The notes under the pieces were generated by a model that did not search any database, was not told the DNA's origin, and worked only from the letters and a program-made list of their open reading frames with translations. A DNA stretch of 38,564 bases from NCBI RefSeq assembly GCF_000685215.1, contig NZ_ARYJ01000019.1:1-38564 (forward strand). Direction: 5' to 3'. Shown one piece after another: positions 23,851-32,828 of the stretch. The stretch is from Hyphomonas jannaschiana VP2 (lineage in GTDB: Bacteria; Pseudomonadota; Alphaproteobacteria; Caulobacterales; Hyphomonadaceae). Numbering within the stretch: the stretch's first letter is position 1; every line of letters starts with the position of its first letter. The translations under genes were made by a program, and so were the position numbers.

Positions 23851-24888
23851 ATGAGTGAATCGCAATTCTACACGTTCATCACCGGCGGGGTCTCTCTGAT
23901 GATCGCCGCCGGGCTGCTGGTTGCCTGGCACCTCTGGCGCATGCGCGAAGAGCATCAGGCCGGGATTGTCTCGGCCCTGGATGGGGTCAGCCATGAGCTG
24001 CGGATTAATCTCCAGCGCTTCGTCTCCGAACTCGGTCAGGTCCATGCCATTCAACAGGCCGGGCCGGACCTGCTGCTGCCGGTCCGCCATCCCCAGCTGG
24101 ACGGCGTGAATGCGTCCATGATCCGCGCCAACCGCAATGCGCTGGCCGTCATCGGCAACACCTATCAGGAACTCGAAGCCCGCAAGATGGCGTTGCGCGC
24201 GGCGCTGGCGCAGGGCCGTGACCCGGTCGACTCGCTGGACGATGCCATGGATGCCACGATCAATGGCATTGCGACGCTCTATATGTGGGAAGTGCATGGC
24301 GGTGCCCGGCCGTCTGAAGTGGGCCGTGTCCGTTCCTGGGATGTCCGTGACTGGATGAAGGGGCATAATTTCACCCAGCAGTCGCTGCCCGGCATGTATC
24401 TGCGCGATGAAGTGGTTGAGCGCCTGCGGGCCTACGGCCTGCACCTCACGCCGAAGCCGCTGACCCATACGGCGCACGAATATTATTCCATGCAGTACGA
24501 CCGGAAGGCTGACATTCACGCGCCATTCGGCCGCCGCAAGACACCGGAACAGCTGGAAGAGGCGGCGCGAAAGGCTGAAGAAAAGGCGGCGAAGAAAGCC
24601 GCGAAACAGGCTGAGAAAGAAGCCCGCAAGGCGGCCAAGGCAGCTGAAAAGGCGGAGAAGGAAGCCGCTGCACGGGCTGAGGATGAGGCAAAGGCGGCCG
24701 CATCGCTCGCCGCCGTGGACACGGTCATCGATGAGGGCCCGGCCTATGCGGATGAGCCCGCCGAAGAGACCTATGAAGAAGGCCAGGTGTTCCATTCATC
24801 CCATGACGACCCGTCAGACATGACGGATGAGGATGAAGACGAATACGGTATGATCGAAGACGCCGAGACGAATACCCGTCCGAACTAG
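23851..24888 (+). CDS. Membrane-anchored protein with a charged helix and acidic tail, unknown function
   Basis: 345 residues; not a family I can name. One N-terminal helix (about 10-30, ITGGVSLMIAAGLLVAWHLW) is followed by a basic stretch, so it is probably a cytoplasmic protein tethered to the membrane. Residues 40-210 form a mostly helical domain (LDGVSHELRINLQRFVSELGQVH; NALAVIGNTYQELEARKMALRAAL; IATLYMWEVHGG). Then comes an Ala/Lys/Glu segment of about 55 residues (from RRKTPEQLEEA onward) predicted to be a single charged alpha-helix, and a very acidic disordered tail rich in D/E. The gene converges on the HerA-type ATPase, with 9 bases between stops. Confidence 0.8.
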   Translation: MSESQFYTFITGGVSLMIAAGLLVAWHLWRMREEHQAGIVSALDGVSHELRINLQRFVSELGQVHAIQQAGPDLLLPVRHPQLDGVNASMIRANRNALAVIGNTYQELEARKMALRAALAQGRDPVDSLDDAMDATINGIATLYMWEVHGGARPSEVGRVRSWDVRDWMKGHNFTQQSLPGMYLRDEVVERLRAYGLHLTPKPLTHTAHEYYSMQYDRKADIHAPFGRRKTPEQLEEAARKAEEKAAKKAAKQAEKEARKAAKAAEKAEKEAAARAEDEAKAAASLAAVDTVIDEGPAYADEPAEETYEEGQVFHSSHDDPSDMTDEDEDEYGMIEDAETNTRPN

Positions 24889-24897
24889 GCGTCCGGT

Positions 24898-26424
24898 TCA
24901 GCGCTTCATGCTGCCGAGAATGCCGCGCAGGATATAGCGCGTGAATTCGCGGGCTGCCGAACGCGCGGCCTGGTTGCCGGCTTTCTGCAAAGGAGACATG
25001 CGGCGGGAGCGGCTGGACGTCTTCTTTGCCCGGGCCTTTTTCTTCTCCAGCTCTTCCTTCGCTTTTTCCTCCTCCTTGGCCAGACGCTCTGCTTCCTTGG
25101 CGGCTTTGGCTTCCTTGGCTTCGAGGATTTCGTAGGCGGACTCGCGGTCGACCACGCCTTCATATTTGCCTGCGACGGGGCTCTCGTTCATCACTTTCTT
25201 GCGCTCGGTCTCTTCGGCCGGGCCGAGCCGCGAGGCTGGTGGTCGAACCACCGTATGCTGAACAATGCTCGGTGCGCCCTTTGCGTCGAGCGTCGAGACC
25301 AGGGCTTCACCCACGCCAAGCGTCGTAATCACTTCTTCTGTGTCAAAAGCCGGGTTCGGACGGAAGGAATCCGCGGCTGCGCGAACGCCTTTGCGTTCTG
25401 CGGGTGTGTAGGCACGCAGAGCATGCTGGAACCGGTTGCCGAGCTGCGCGAGCACGCTTTCCGGAAGGTCGCGGGGGTTCTGCGTCACAAAGAAGACGCC
25501 CACGCCCTTGGAGCGGATCAGGCGCACGACCTGTTCGATCTTCTGGAGCAGGGCAGAGGGTGTGTCATCAAAGAGAAGGTGGGCTTCGTCGAAGAAGAAG
25601 ACCAGTTTCGGCTTGTCCGGATCCCCCACTTCCGGGAGCTGTTCGAACAATTCCGACAGCAGCCACAGCAGGAAGGTGGAATAGAGTTTCGGGCTGTTGA
25701 TGAGGCGGGTGGAGTCCAGCACGCTGACGACACCGCGTCCGTCGGTGGTGGTGCGCATCATGTCGCTCAGTTCCAGGGCCGGTTCACCGAAGAAGTGCTC
25801 GGCGCCTTCGCGTTCCATGACCAGCAGGTTGCGCTGCAGGGCGCCGAGGGAGGCTGAGGCGATGTTGCCATATTCCTTGCTGAGTTCGTCGCGGATTTCC
25901 TTGTCGCCCATATGGGCGAGCAGTTTGCGGAGGTCTTTCAGGTCCAGCAGCAGGAGGCCGTTATCGTCGGCATATTCGAAGGCGATGTTCAGCACACCTT
26001 CCTGCGCATCGGTCAGCCCCATCAGGCGGGATAGCAGCAGCGGGCCCATTTCCGAAATCGTCGTGCGGACGGGGTGGCCTTTCTCACCGAACAGGTCCCA
26101 GAAAATCGTCGGCGCGCCAGCATAGGAATAGTCCTCCAGGCCGATCTTTTCGGCACGGGAGACGAGTTTCGGATGCAGCGGGTGTTTCTCGCTGCCGGGG
26201 ACGCAGATGCCTGAGAGGTCACCCTTCACGTCAGCGCAGAAGACCGGCACGCCGGCATCGGAAAAGCCCTGCGCGAGGATCTGCAGCGTGATGGTCTTGC
26301 CAGTGCCGGTCGCGCCGGCGACGAGGCCGTGGCGGTTGGCGATCTTCAGCAGCAGTTCCTGCGCAACGTCCGGCTTGCCGGTTCCGTTCGCGTCTGCGCC
26401 GCCGATGAAAATGGAGTCTGTCAT
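24898..26424 (-). CDS. HerA/YjgR-type P-loop ATPase (DUF853 family)
   Basis: 508 residues. Walker A is GATGTGKT at 37-44, followed by [14 protein letters not shown]. Walker B is [15 protein letters not shown] near 274-288, then [35 protein letters not shown], which matches the YjgR/DUF853 group of the HerA-FtsK superfamily. Biochemical role in bacteria is unsettled; relatives are DNA-translocating ATPases. The C-terminal 80 residues are an Ala/Lys/Glu helix ([20 protein letters not shown]) and a basic patch ([11 protein letters not shown]). It is divergent from the AI-2E gene (151-base gap) and convergent with the unknown membrane-anchored gene. Confidence 0.92.
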   Translation of the reverse strand: MTDSIFIGGADANGTGKPDVAQELLLKIANRHGLVAGATGTGKTITLQILAQGFSDAGVPVFCADVKGDLSGICVPGSEKHPLHPKLVSRAEKIGLEDYSYAGAPTIFWDLFGEKGHPVRTTISEMGPLLLSRLMGLTDAQEGVLNIAFEYADDNGLLLLDLKDLRKLLAHMGDKEIRDELSKEYGNIASASLGALQRNLLVMEREGAEHFFGEPALELSDMMRTTTDGRGVVSVLDSTRLINSPKLYSTFLLWLLSELFEQLPEVGDPDKPKLVFFFDEAHLLFDDTPSALLQKIEQVVRLIRSKGVGVFFVTQNPRDLPESVLAQLGNRFQHALRAYTPAERKGVRAAADSFRPNPAFDTEEVITTLGVGEALVSTLDAKGAPSIVQHTVVRPPASRLGPAEETERKKVMNESPVAGKYEGVVDRESAYEILEAKEAKAAKEAERLAKEEEKAKEELEKKKARAKKTSSRSRRMSPLQKAGNQAARSAAREFTRYILRGILGSMKR

Positions 26425-26575
26425 GGATTCCCCGCCTCTTCCGTTCCTGCCGGGACGCTAGAGAATTCGCCGGATTCGGCAAGGGGCGGGGTGTAACAGA
26501 TCCGGGCCGTGGGCGGGCTGCTTGACGCCGGGCGGGGCTGGCGCCACGCTTGGCCAAAGCGAAGGGGGAACGGAA

Positions 26576-27697
26576 ATGAGCCGCGCTGCCACCACCGGAA
26601 TCTGGGTCATCGCAACAGGTGTGATCATCGCGTTCCTTTACTGGACGCGGGCCATTCTCGCGCCGTTCGCGCTGGCCGTCTTCCTGTTCCTGACCATCGA
26701 GGGCTTTGCCACGATGATCGACAACTGGACCCGTTTCCTGAAGATCGGCCATGCGCGCGTCATCGCCATCCTGCTGGTGCTTGGCGGGTTCATCGGGTTC
26801 ATCGGTCTGATGGCCAATGGCATCGCCGAGTTCGGCCGCGATGCCGGGGAGTATGAGACCAAGATCAACGGCCTGATCAGCGATGCCTATGACGTCGTCC
26901 ACATGACCGGGGCGCCGACATTGCAGGAATTGCTGTTCAACGAGACCGGCCAGCGCTTCTTCGCCACGATTGCCAATGCGACGGGGGATCTGTCAGGCGA
27001 TGTCGTGCTGATCCTGATCTATGTCGCCTTCCTGTTCCTGGCGCAGTCCGGCTGGACGCGGAAGCTGGACAACATGTTCCCGGAGCCGGATGCGCGTGCG
27101 CAGGTTCGCGAAGTGGGGGACGAGGCCCGCCGGGGGATCGAAAGCTATCTCTGGACGCAGACCGTGATTTCCGCCCTCATCACCGTGCTCACCTATTGTT
27201 CACTTCTGGTGCTGGGCGTGAAGAATGCGCTGTTTTTGTCAGCGCTGATTTTTGTCCTGAATTACATCCCGACCGTCGGATCGATCGTTGCAGCGATGGT
27301 GCCGCCGCTGTTCGCGCTGGTGCAGCCCAGCATGCCAGCCTGGGTTCCGGGCATGCCGCCACAGGATACGTACATCTATGCCGGGCTGGTCCTGGCCGTT
27401 GTCAGCTTCTGGCAGTTCTCGATCGGGAACTTCATCCAGCCCCGTATGATGGGAGAATCACTCAACCTGTCGTCGTTGGTTGTGTTGCTGGCACTGGCCA
27501 TATGGGGCGTGATCTGGGGCATCCCGGGCATGTTCCTGTCGGCCCCCCTGACGGTGCTGATGATGGTGCTGTTCGCGCAGTCCGAAGCGACGCGCTGGAT
27601 CGCGATTTTATTGTCTTCAGACGGCAATCCGCAGGGCAAGGGAGGGCTTCAGACGGCGCGAGTTACAGCTGGTGCTGCACAAGACGGTGGAGCCTAA
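26576..27697 (+). CDS. AI-2E transporter / PerM-family membrane protein
   Basis: 373 residues with about eight membrane helices and the typical soluble loop after helix 3. The family motif VLNYIPTVGSIVAAM (about 226-240) and the later GNFIQPRMMGESLNLSSLVVLLALAIWGVIWGIPGMFLSAPLTV are well conserved. Members include E. coli PerM and YhhQ/TqsA-type autoinducer-2 exporters and Na+/H+ antiporters, so the substrate is open. Start chosen at the ATG with GAAGGGGG a few bases ahead; an upstream in-frame GTG or similar is less likely. It is a single gene, with about 130 bases before the candidate sRNA. Confidence 0.9.
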   Translation: MSRAATTGIWVIATGVIIAFLYWTRAILAPFALAVFLFLTIEGFATMIDNWTRFLKIGHARVIAILLVLGGFIGFIGLMANGIAEFGRDAGEYETKINGLISDAYDVVHMTGAPTLQELLFNETGQRFFATIANATGDLSGDVVLILIYVAFLFLAQSGWTRKLDNMFPEPDARAQVREVGDEARRGIESYLWTQTVISALITVLTYCSLLVLGVKNALFLSALIFVLNYIPTVGSIVAAMVPPLFALVQPSMPAWVPGMPPQDTYIYAGLVLAVVSFWQFSIGNFIQPRMMGESLNLSSLVVLLALAIWGVIWGIPGMFLSAPLTVLMMVLFAQSEATRWIAILLSSDGNPQGKGGLQTARVTAGAAQDGGA

Positions 27698-27790
27698 AAC
27701 CAATTCATGGCACTCCACAACTGTACCGCGATCTGAACGACTCACACCTTCAGTATTTCAGGAATTTGCAAGTGGACTGAGATGCCGCTC

Positions 27791-27820
27791 TTGCGGATAA
27801 AATATTCAAGATAATATACG
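27791..27820 (+). promoter_or_regulatory. Candidate promoter of the small RNA
   Basis: TTGCGG at 27791-27796 is followed by an AT-rich stretch with TAATAT (27812-27817) and TATACG (27815-27820), at spacings of 15 and 18 bases. Transcription would begin near 27825. The local AT-richness stands out in this genome, but neither element pair is ideal. Confidence 0.3.
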
Positions 27821-27825
27821 TTATA

Positions 27826-27920
27826 AAGCGATCAGGCCTCCGCGTGCGTCCCCCCACCCAGCCTGCGGACCAAGGCCTGTAGGGCCCGCCGAACACGTCC
27901 CCGTTCGGCGGGTCCGTTTT
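27826..27920 (+). ncRNA. Candidate small RNA with C-rich loop and intrinsic terminator
   Basis: About 95 bases. First hairpin: CAGGCCT (27833-27839) pairs with AGGCCTG (27873-27879) and CCGC (27840-27843) with GCGG (27865-27868), leaving ACCA as a bulge and a 21-base loop containing CCCCCCACCC (27850-27859). A second hairpin (27885-27912) is the terminator. A C-rich exposed loop is how several bacterial small RNAs bind Shine-Dalgarno sequences. No named RNA family fits that I can recall. The alternative is a plain 3' end of the upstream gene with chance structure. Confidence 0.35.
27885..27920 (+). terminator. Intrinsic terminator upstream of the glutamate dehydrogenase gene
   Basis: CCCGCCGAAC (27885-27894) pairs perfectly with GTTCGGCGGG (27903-27912), extendable by a G-T pair and two more, with an 8-base loop and the U-rich tail GTTTTATTT after a few bases. 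It ends either the AI-2E gene transcript or a separate small RNA. Confidence 0.75.
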
Positions 27921-27962
27921 ATTTGGGCAAAACTGATCCCTGTTCGCCAGCGCAACACGAAA

Positions 27963-27976
27963 GTTTCAATTGAAAC
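27963..27976. promoter_or_regulatory. Perfect 14-bp palindrome upstream of the dehydrogenase gene
   Basis: GTTTCAATTGAAAC reads the same on both strands and lies 80 bases before the dehydrogenase ATG, in or near its promoter. It is a good candidate operator for a dimeric regulator. I cannot assign the regulator; the form resembles but does not equal known GAAAC-type sites. Confidence 0.45.
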
Positions 27977-28055
27977 CACCAAGTTGAAGGAATAGGTGAC
28001 CCGCGTTAGACCGGAGCAACACCGAATCCTTCCTCTTTGTGTGTGAGTCATTTCC

Positions 28056-31000
28056 ATGAACAATCAGACTGCCGCCGCCGATCCGCTCGATCAGGTGCTG
28101 ACGCAGGTCAGGCTGGAGTCAGGCAATGAAGACCTGAGCGGCCTGGAACCGGCCGATATTGAAACACTGGCCCGCGGCTTGTGGAGCTGGGCTTCAGTGC
28201 TTCCGGCAGGCGAGCAGAAGGTCCGTATCCTCGCCGACGCGGACGGGGCATCCGGTAAGCTCGGTCGCAGCATTCTCGAAACAGCCAGTCCGGACATGCC
28301 GTTTCTGGTCGACTCGCTGCTGGGGGAGTGTGCCGACCAGGGATTTGAAGTCCGCACCCTGTTCCACCCGGTCGTGCGTCTGGCTGACGGGCGCATGATT
28401 TCGGTCATCCAGATTCATCTGCCGCGCCTGACGGACCGGGAAGCCGACCGGCTGGTGGAAGGGGCCCGCAGGACGCTGAAGGATACGGCCCAGGCGGTTG
28501 CGGACTTCAAGCCGATGAAAGAGCGGATGCGCGAGGAAATCCGCCGCTTGTCCGTTCTGGAAGAGCCCCGCCATGCGGATACGCATGAGGCCGTCGCATT
28601 CCTGGAATGGCTGACCAAAAACCATTTCGTCTTCCTGGGCTGCCGCGAATACCGGTTTGAAACCGATGCCGAAGGCCGCGTCCTGCCGGAAGAGCCGATC
28701 ATGATCGAGGGCAGCAATCTCGGCCTGCTGCGCGACGAGGACCTGAACGTTCTGTCGCGCGATGCAGAGCCGCTCGTGCTCACCCCTGGTATCGGCGAGC
28801 TTCTGGAGGAGCCTTTCCCCCTGATCGTGGCAAAGTCGACGCTGATCAGCCGGATCCATCGCCGCGTTGCCTGCGACTATGTCGGCGTCAAACAATATGA
28901 TGAGCAGGGGCGGGTGAATGGTGAGGTCCGCTTCCTTGGCCTCTTCACGGCCGAGGCCTATGACGAGACTGCCCGCTCCATCCCGTTCATCCGCCGCCGT
29001 GTGCTTAAGGTGATTGCATCCTCCGGGGCAACACCGGGCGGCCACACAGAAAAGGCGATCGCGAATCTGCTGGAAACCTGGCCGCGCGACGAGCTGTTCC
29101 AGACCGGGTCCAAAGTGCTGGCCCCGATGATCATGGGCGCCCTCCACCTGATCGGCCGGCCACGCACGCGGCTGTTCCTGCGCCGAGACCAGTTCGACCG
29201 CTTTGCCTCCGCGATTGTGTACGTGCCACGCGAGGCCTATGACACCACGTTGCGTGAACGCATCACAGAGACGCTTGAGCGGGCCTATAATGGCCATCTG
29301 ATCCGCTTCCAGCCCTATTTTGATACCGGGCCGCTGGCGCGCGTTCACTTCCAGATCGCGATTGACCGGAGCCATCCGGAACCGGATGTCGCGGAACTGG
29401 AGGCGGAGATCGCCCGGCTTGCCCGCACCTGGGATCAGGCCCTGCGCGAAGCCATGATGCAGGCTGATTTAAACCCGATCGACGCGGAAGGGGCCCGGAC
29501 GTTTATCGGCGGATTCAATGCCGCTTATCGCGAGGCGTTCTCTCCGGAAGAGGCAATGCGCGATGTTGCCATGATGGCGCAGCTGAATTCCGGTGCGCCC
29601 ATTGTTGCCCGCGCCTACCAGACGGTGCAGGAGGATGCGGACAAGATCCGGGTGAAAATCTATTCCCGGAACGGATCGATTCCTCTGTCGCGTTGTGTGC
29701 CGGTCTTCGAGAAGATGGGCCTGTTCGCGGCATTCGAGACGGGTTATCCGATCCGTCCGACAGAGAAACCCGTCCCGGATGCGCCGGATGTTTATTGGGT
29801 ACACGACCTGTCAATGCGCACCGAGAACGCGGCGTCCATCGATCTGGATGAGGTTGCCCGTCGTCTTGAAGATGCGTTCGTGGCCGTCTGGAGCGGGTAT
29901 GCGGAGAATGACGGTTTTAACCGGCTCATCCTCACGGCCGGCGCGACCTGGCGTGAAGCGGCGCTGATCCGTACCCTGTGCGCCTATCGCCGGCAGACCG
30001 GGCTGGACCAGCCGCAGGATGTCCAGGAAGCGGCGCTCGCCCGTTATCCGCAACTGACCCGCCAGCTGATCGAACTTTTTGCCTGCCGGTTCGATCCTTC
30101 CAGCGAGATGAGCCTGCGCAAGCGGGAAGAGGCGTGCCGCGAAATCTGTGACCGGATCGAGGTGAGCCTGCGGGATGTGTCCGCGCTTGCGGACGATCAG
30201 GTGCTGCGCCGGCTGACCGACCTCATCCTGGGTGTACAGCGGACCAATTTCTACCAGACTGCGGCCGATGGTGGTCCGCACAGTTTTGTCAGTCTGAAGA
30301 TCGCCAGCCGCGTGCTGCGCGAAATCCCGGAACCCAAACCGTTCCGCGAGATTTACATGTCCAGCCCGAAGGTCGAAGGCGTTCACCTTCGCTTCGGTCC
30401 GGTCGCCCGCGGCGGCCTGCGCTGGTCTGACCGCGCCGCCGACTATCGCACCGAAGTCCTGGGCCTTGTGAAAGCGCAACAGGTGAAGAACGCCGTGATC
30501 GTGCCGGTTGGCTCAAAAGGCGGCTTCTATCCGAAACAATTGCCCGACCGGTCGGACCGTAATGCCTGGTTCGAGGCCGGACGCGAGGCCTATAAGGAAT
30601 TCATCACGGCGCTCCTGGAGCTGACCGACAATCTGGTCGACGGCAAGGTTGTGCATCCGGCGGATACGGTCGTCTGGGACGGAGAAGATCCCTATCTCGT
30701 CGTCGCCGCCGACAAGGGCACGGCCACCTTCTCCGATACGGCCAATGCGATCAGTCTCGAAAAAGGCCACTGGCTGGGCGATGCGTTCGCGTCCGGCGGA
30801 TCGGCAGGGTATGACCACAAGAAGATGGGCATCACCGCGCGCGGAGCGTGGGAAGCGGTCAAGCGCCATTTCCGGGAAATGGGCAAGGACATCCAGACCG
30901 AACCCTTCACCGTGATCGGTGTCGGCGACATGAGCGGCGATGTGTTCGGCAACGGCATGCTGCTGTCGCCCGAAATCCGCCTCGTCGCGGCATTCAACCA

Positions 31001-32783
31001 CATGCACGTCTTTGTCGATCCGGACCCGGTCGATTCGAAAAAGAACCTGGCAGAGCGCCAGCGGCTGTTCGACCTGCCTCAATCGAGCTGGGAAGACTAT
31101 GACACCAGCCTCATATCCGAAGGTGGCGGCGTGTTCCCCCGGTCGGCCAAGTCGATCACGCTCAGCGACGAGATCAAGGCGCTGACAGGGCTCAGCGCTG
31201 ACCAGGTGACGCCCGATCAGCTGATCCACGCCCTGCTGAAGACGCAGGCGGACCTGCTCTGGTTCGGCGGTATCGGCACCTATGTGAAGTCCGACAAGGA
31301 AACCCATGGCGACGTGGGCGACCGCGCCAATGATGCCATCCGGGTCGATGCACATCAGCTGCGCGCCCGGGTTGTGGGCGAGGGGGCCAATCTCGGCCTG
31401 ACACAGGCGGCCCGGATCGAGTTCGCGCTGGCAGGCGGCCGGATCAATACCGACGCCATCGACAACTCTGCCGGTGTCGATTCCTCTGACCACGAAGTGA
31501 ATATCAAGATCCTGGCGGCAGATGCGATCCGGCTTGGAAACCTGAAGGAAGAAGACCGTAACGACCTGCTGGCCGAGATGACGGATGATGTGGCCGCACA
31601 TGTGCTGCGTCACAATTACGACCAGACGGCCGCGCTGACGCTCTCCGAGGCGACGGTGAAACAGGATCATGAGGCGCTGGAGCGGCTGATGGTGCATCTC
31701 GAAGACCGGGGTGTCCTGAACCGCGAACTGGAAGTGCTGCCGGATACCGGCGACATGAAAGTACGCGCCGATCAGGGGCAGGGGCTGACCCGGCCGGAAC
31801 TTGCCGTGGTGCTCGCTTGGTCGAAGATCACCCTGTTCGACGACCTTGTTGCCTCTGACCTTCCGGATGATCCCTTCTTCGAGGACGTCCTCAAGGCTTA
31901 CTTCCCGAGCCCGATCGATGCTTTTGGCGAGGCGATGGATGCCCACCGTCTGAAGCGGGAGATCATTGCCACGGTTCTGGCCAACCGGTCACTGGACATG
32001 GGCGGGCCCGTTACCATCTTCCGTATGCGGGAGATGACCGATACGACAGACATGGCTGCCATTGTGCGCGGCCTGGAAGCGGCCCGTGTCGTGCTGGACT
32101 TCGATGGCTTCCAGCGTGAAGTCGATGCGCTCGACAATGTCGTCCATGCCGATGTGCAGACCGACCTTCGCCTGCTGGCAGCCCAGGCGATGAGTGCGGC
32201 GGCTGCCTGGTTCGTCACGGCCATGCCGAAAGGTACGCTGAAGGAACTGGTCGATGCCACACATGCGCCGCTGAATGAATTCAAGGCCGCGCTGGCGGAC
32301 ATCCACACCCATTTCCCGGCCGCGCAGATCGAACGCTCCACCCGTACGCTGATGCGCCGCGGCGCGCCGGAGGAACTGGCACGCTGGGCGTCGGCCATGA
32401 GCCTGTTCGCGCAAGGACTGGTTGTGGTGGACCTGGCAAGGACGACCGGCAAAGCGGTGCCGGAAGCCGGTGAGTGCTTCTTCCAGATCGGGGAGGCGCT
32501 GCGCCTCGACCGGCTTCGCGTGTCGGCGCTGGACGGGCTTGCCAAAGCCGGTTTCTGGGACCGTGTCGCTGGCCGCCGCCTGATCGTGGAACTGGTGCAG
32601 ACGCAGGCCGATGCTGCGCGCGATGCGCTGGCGGTCGGCGGGGCGGGGCCCTGGCTTGCCCATCATCAGGAAGGCCGCCGCGACATGCTGGCGACGCTGG
32701 CAGAGCTCGGCAAGGAAAAGGCGTGGAGCTTTGCGAAGTTCGCGCTGGCCGCCGATGCTGTGCGCCACTTCATGAAACGCTAG
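28056..32783 (+). CDS. gdhZ: NAD-dependent glutamate dehydrogenase, large (180-kDa) class
   Basis: 1575 residues, the usual size of the large bacterial enzyme (GdhZ in Caulobacter). It deaminates glutamate to 2-oxoglutarate and ammonia with NAD, feeding amino acids into the citric acid cycle. The long N-terminal half is the ACT-like regulatory region. The catalytic core starts near residue 768 (KVEGVHLRFGPVARGGLRWSDR) with the glutamate-binding lysine region VKAQQVKNAVIVPVGSKGGF, and the NAD-binding fold follows (VIGVGDMSGDVFGNGML, about 950). A helical C-terminal third completes it. No strong ribosome site precedes the ATG. In Caulobacter this enzyme also influences cell division; whether that holds here is unknown. 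Confidence 0.95.
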   Translation: MNNQTAAADPLDQVLTQVRLESGNEDLSGLEPADIETLARGLWSWASVLPAGEQKVRILADADGASGKLGRSILETASPDMPFLVDSLLGECADQGFEVRTLFHPVVRLADGRMISVIQIHLPRLTDREADRLVEGARRTLKDTAQAVADFKPMKERMREEIRRLSVLEEPRHADTHEAVAFLEWLTKNHFVFLGCREYRFETDAEGRVLPEEPIMIEGSNLGLLRDEDLNVLSRDAEPLVLTPGIGELLEEPFPLIVAKSTLISRIHRRVACDYVGVKQYDEQGRVNGEVRFLGLFTAEAYDETARSIPFIRRRVLKVIASSGATPGGHTEKAIANLLETWPRDELFQTGSKVLAPMIMGALHLIGRPRTRLFLRRDQFDRFASAIVYVPREAYDTTLRERITETLERAYNGHLIRFQPYFDTGPLARVHFQIAIDRSHPEPDVAELEAEIARLARTWDQALREAMMQADLNPIDAEGARTFIGGFNAAYREAFSPEEAMRDVAMMAQLNSGAPIVARAYQTVQEDADKIRVKIYSRNGSIPLSRCVPVFEKMGLFAAFETGYPIRPTEKPVPDAPDVYWVHDLSMRTENAASIDLDEVARRLEDAFVAVWSGYAENDGFNRLILTAGATWREAALIRTLCAYRRQTGLDQPQDVQEAALARYPQLTRQLIELFACRFDPSSEMSLRKREEACREICDRIEVSLRDVSALADDQVLRRLTDLILGVQRTNFYQTAADGGPHSFVSLKIASRVLREIPEPKPFREIYMSSPKVEGVHLRFGPVARGGLRWSDRAADYRTEVLGLVKAQQVKNAVIVPVGSKGGFYPKQLPDRSDRNAWFEAGREAYKEFITALLELTDNLVDGKVVHPADTVVWDGEDPYLVVAADKGTATFSDTANAISLEKGHWLGDAFASGGSAGYDHKKMGITARGAWEAVKRHFREMGKDIQTEPFTVIGVGDMSGDVFGNGMLLSPEIRLVAAFNHMHVFVDPDPVDSKKNLAERQRLFDLPQSSWEDYDTSLISEGGGVFPRSAKSITLSDEIKALTGLSADQVTPDQLIHALLKTQADLLWFGGIGTYVKSDKETHGDVGDRANDAIRVDAHQLRARVVGEGANLGLTQAARIEFALAGGRINTDAIDNSAGVDSSDHEVNIKILAADAIRLGNLKEEDRNDLLAEMTDDVAAHVLRHNYDQTAALTLSEATVKQDHEALERLMVHLEDRGVLNRELEVLPDTGDMKVRADQGQGLTRPELAVVLAWSKITLFDDLVASDLPDDPFFEDVLKAYFPSPIDAFGEAMDAHRLKREIIATVLANRSLDMGGPVTIFRMREMTDTTDMAAIVRGLEAARVVLDFDGFQREVDALDNVVHADVQTDLRLLAAQAMSAAAAWFVTAMPKGTLKELVDATHAPLNEFKAALADIHTHFPAAQIERSTRTLMRRGAPEELARWASAMSLFAQGLVVVDLARTTGKAVPEAGECFFQIGEALRLDRLRVSALDGLAKAGFWDRVAGRRLIVELVQTQADAARDALAVGGAGPWLAHHQEGRRDMLATLAELGKEKAWSFAKFALAADAVRHFMKR

Positions 32784-32790
32784 GGAAATT

Positions 32791-32821
32791 GTCCCGCACC
32801 GGCATTTATCCGGTGCGGGAC
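32791..32821. terminator. Shared terminator between convergent dehydrogenase and peptidase genes
   Basis: GTCCCGCACCGG (32791-32802) and CCGGTGCGGGAC (32810-32821) form a perfect 12-bp stem with a 7-base loop, 8 bases after one stop and 8 before the other. Short A/T stretches on both sides fit a bidirectional terminator. Confidence 0.85.
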
Positions 32822-32828
32822 GGTTTCA

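Larger units (their letters stand above)
27698..28055 (+). other. Non-coding gap: candidate sRNA plus dehydrogenase upstream region
   Basis: This 358-base interval has no credible reading frame. The first 90 bases show nothing that I recognise. From about 27791 it is locally AT-rich, then holds a structured C-rich segment ending in a terminator (27826-27920), then a perfect palindrome (27963-27976) and the leader of the dehydrogenase gene. Confidence 0.7.

Noticed and set aside
23416..24795. Minus-strand frame across mtnP and the unknown membrane-anchored gene
   Set aside because: Its hydrophobic Leu/Phe/Arg-rich part is the complement of the A/K/E repeat codons; the plus strand has motifs in mtnP and good start context.
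26425..26575. TTGACG at 26522 as a promoter for the AI-2E gene
   Set aside because: A good -35 element, but no acceptable -10 at the right distance; left unannotated.
27698..28055. Possible SRP/4.5S or 6S RNA in the gap before gdhZ
   Set aside because: The conserved GGAAGCAGC-type loop and the large 6S bubble are absent; only a generic small RNA can be proposed.
30513..31946. Minus-strand frame inside the glutamate dehydrogenase gene
   Set aside because: Lies wholly within the conserved catalytic core on the opposite strand; shadow of codon bias.
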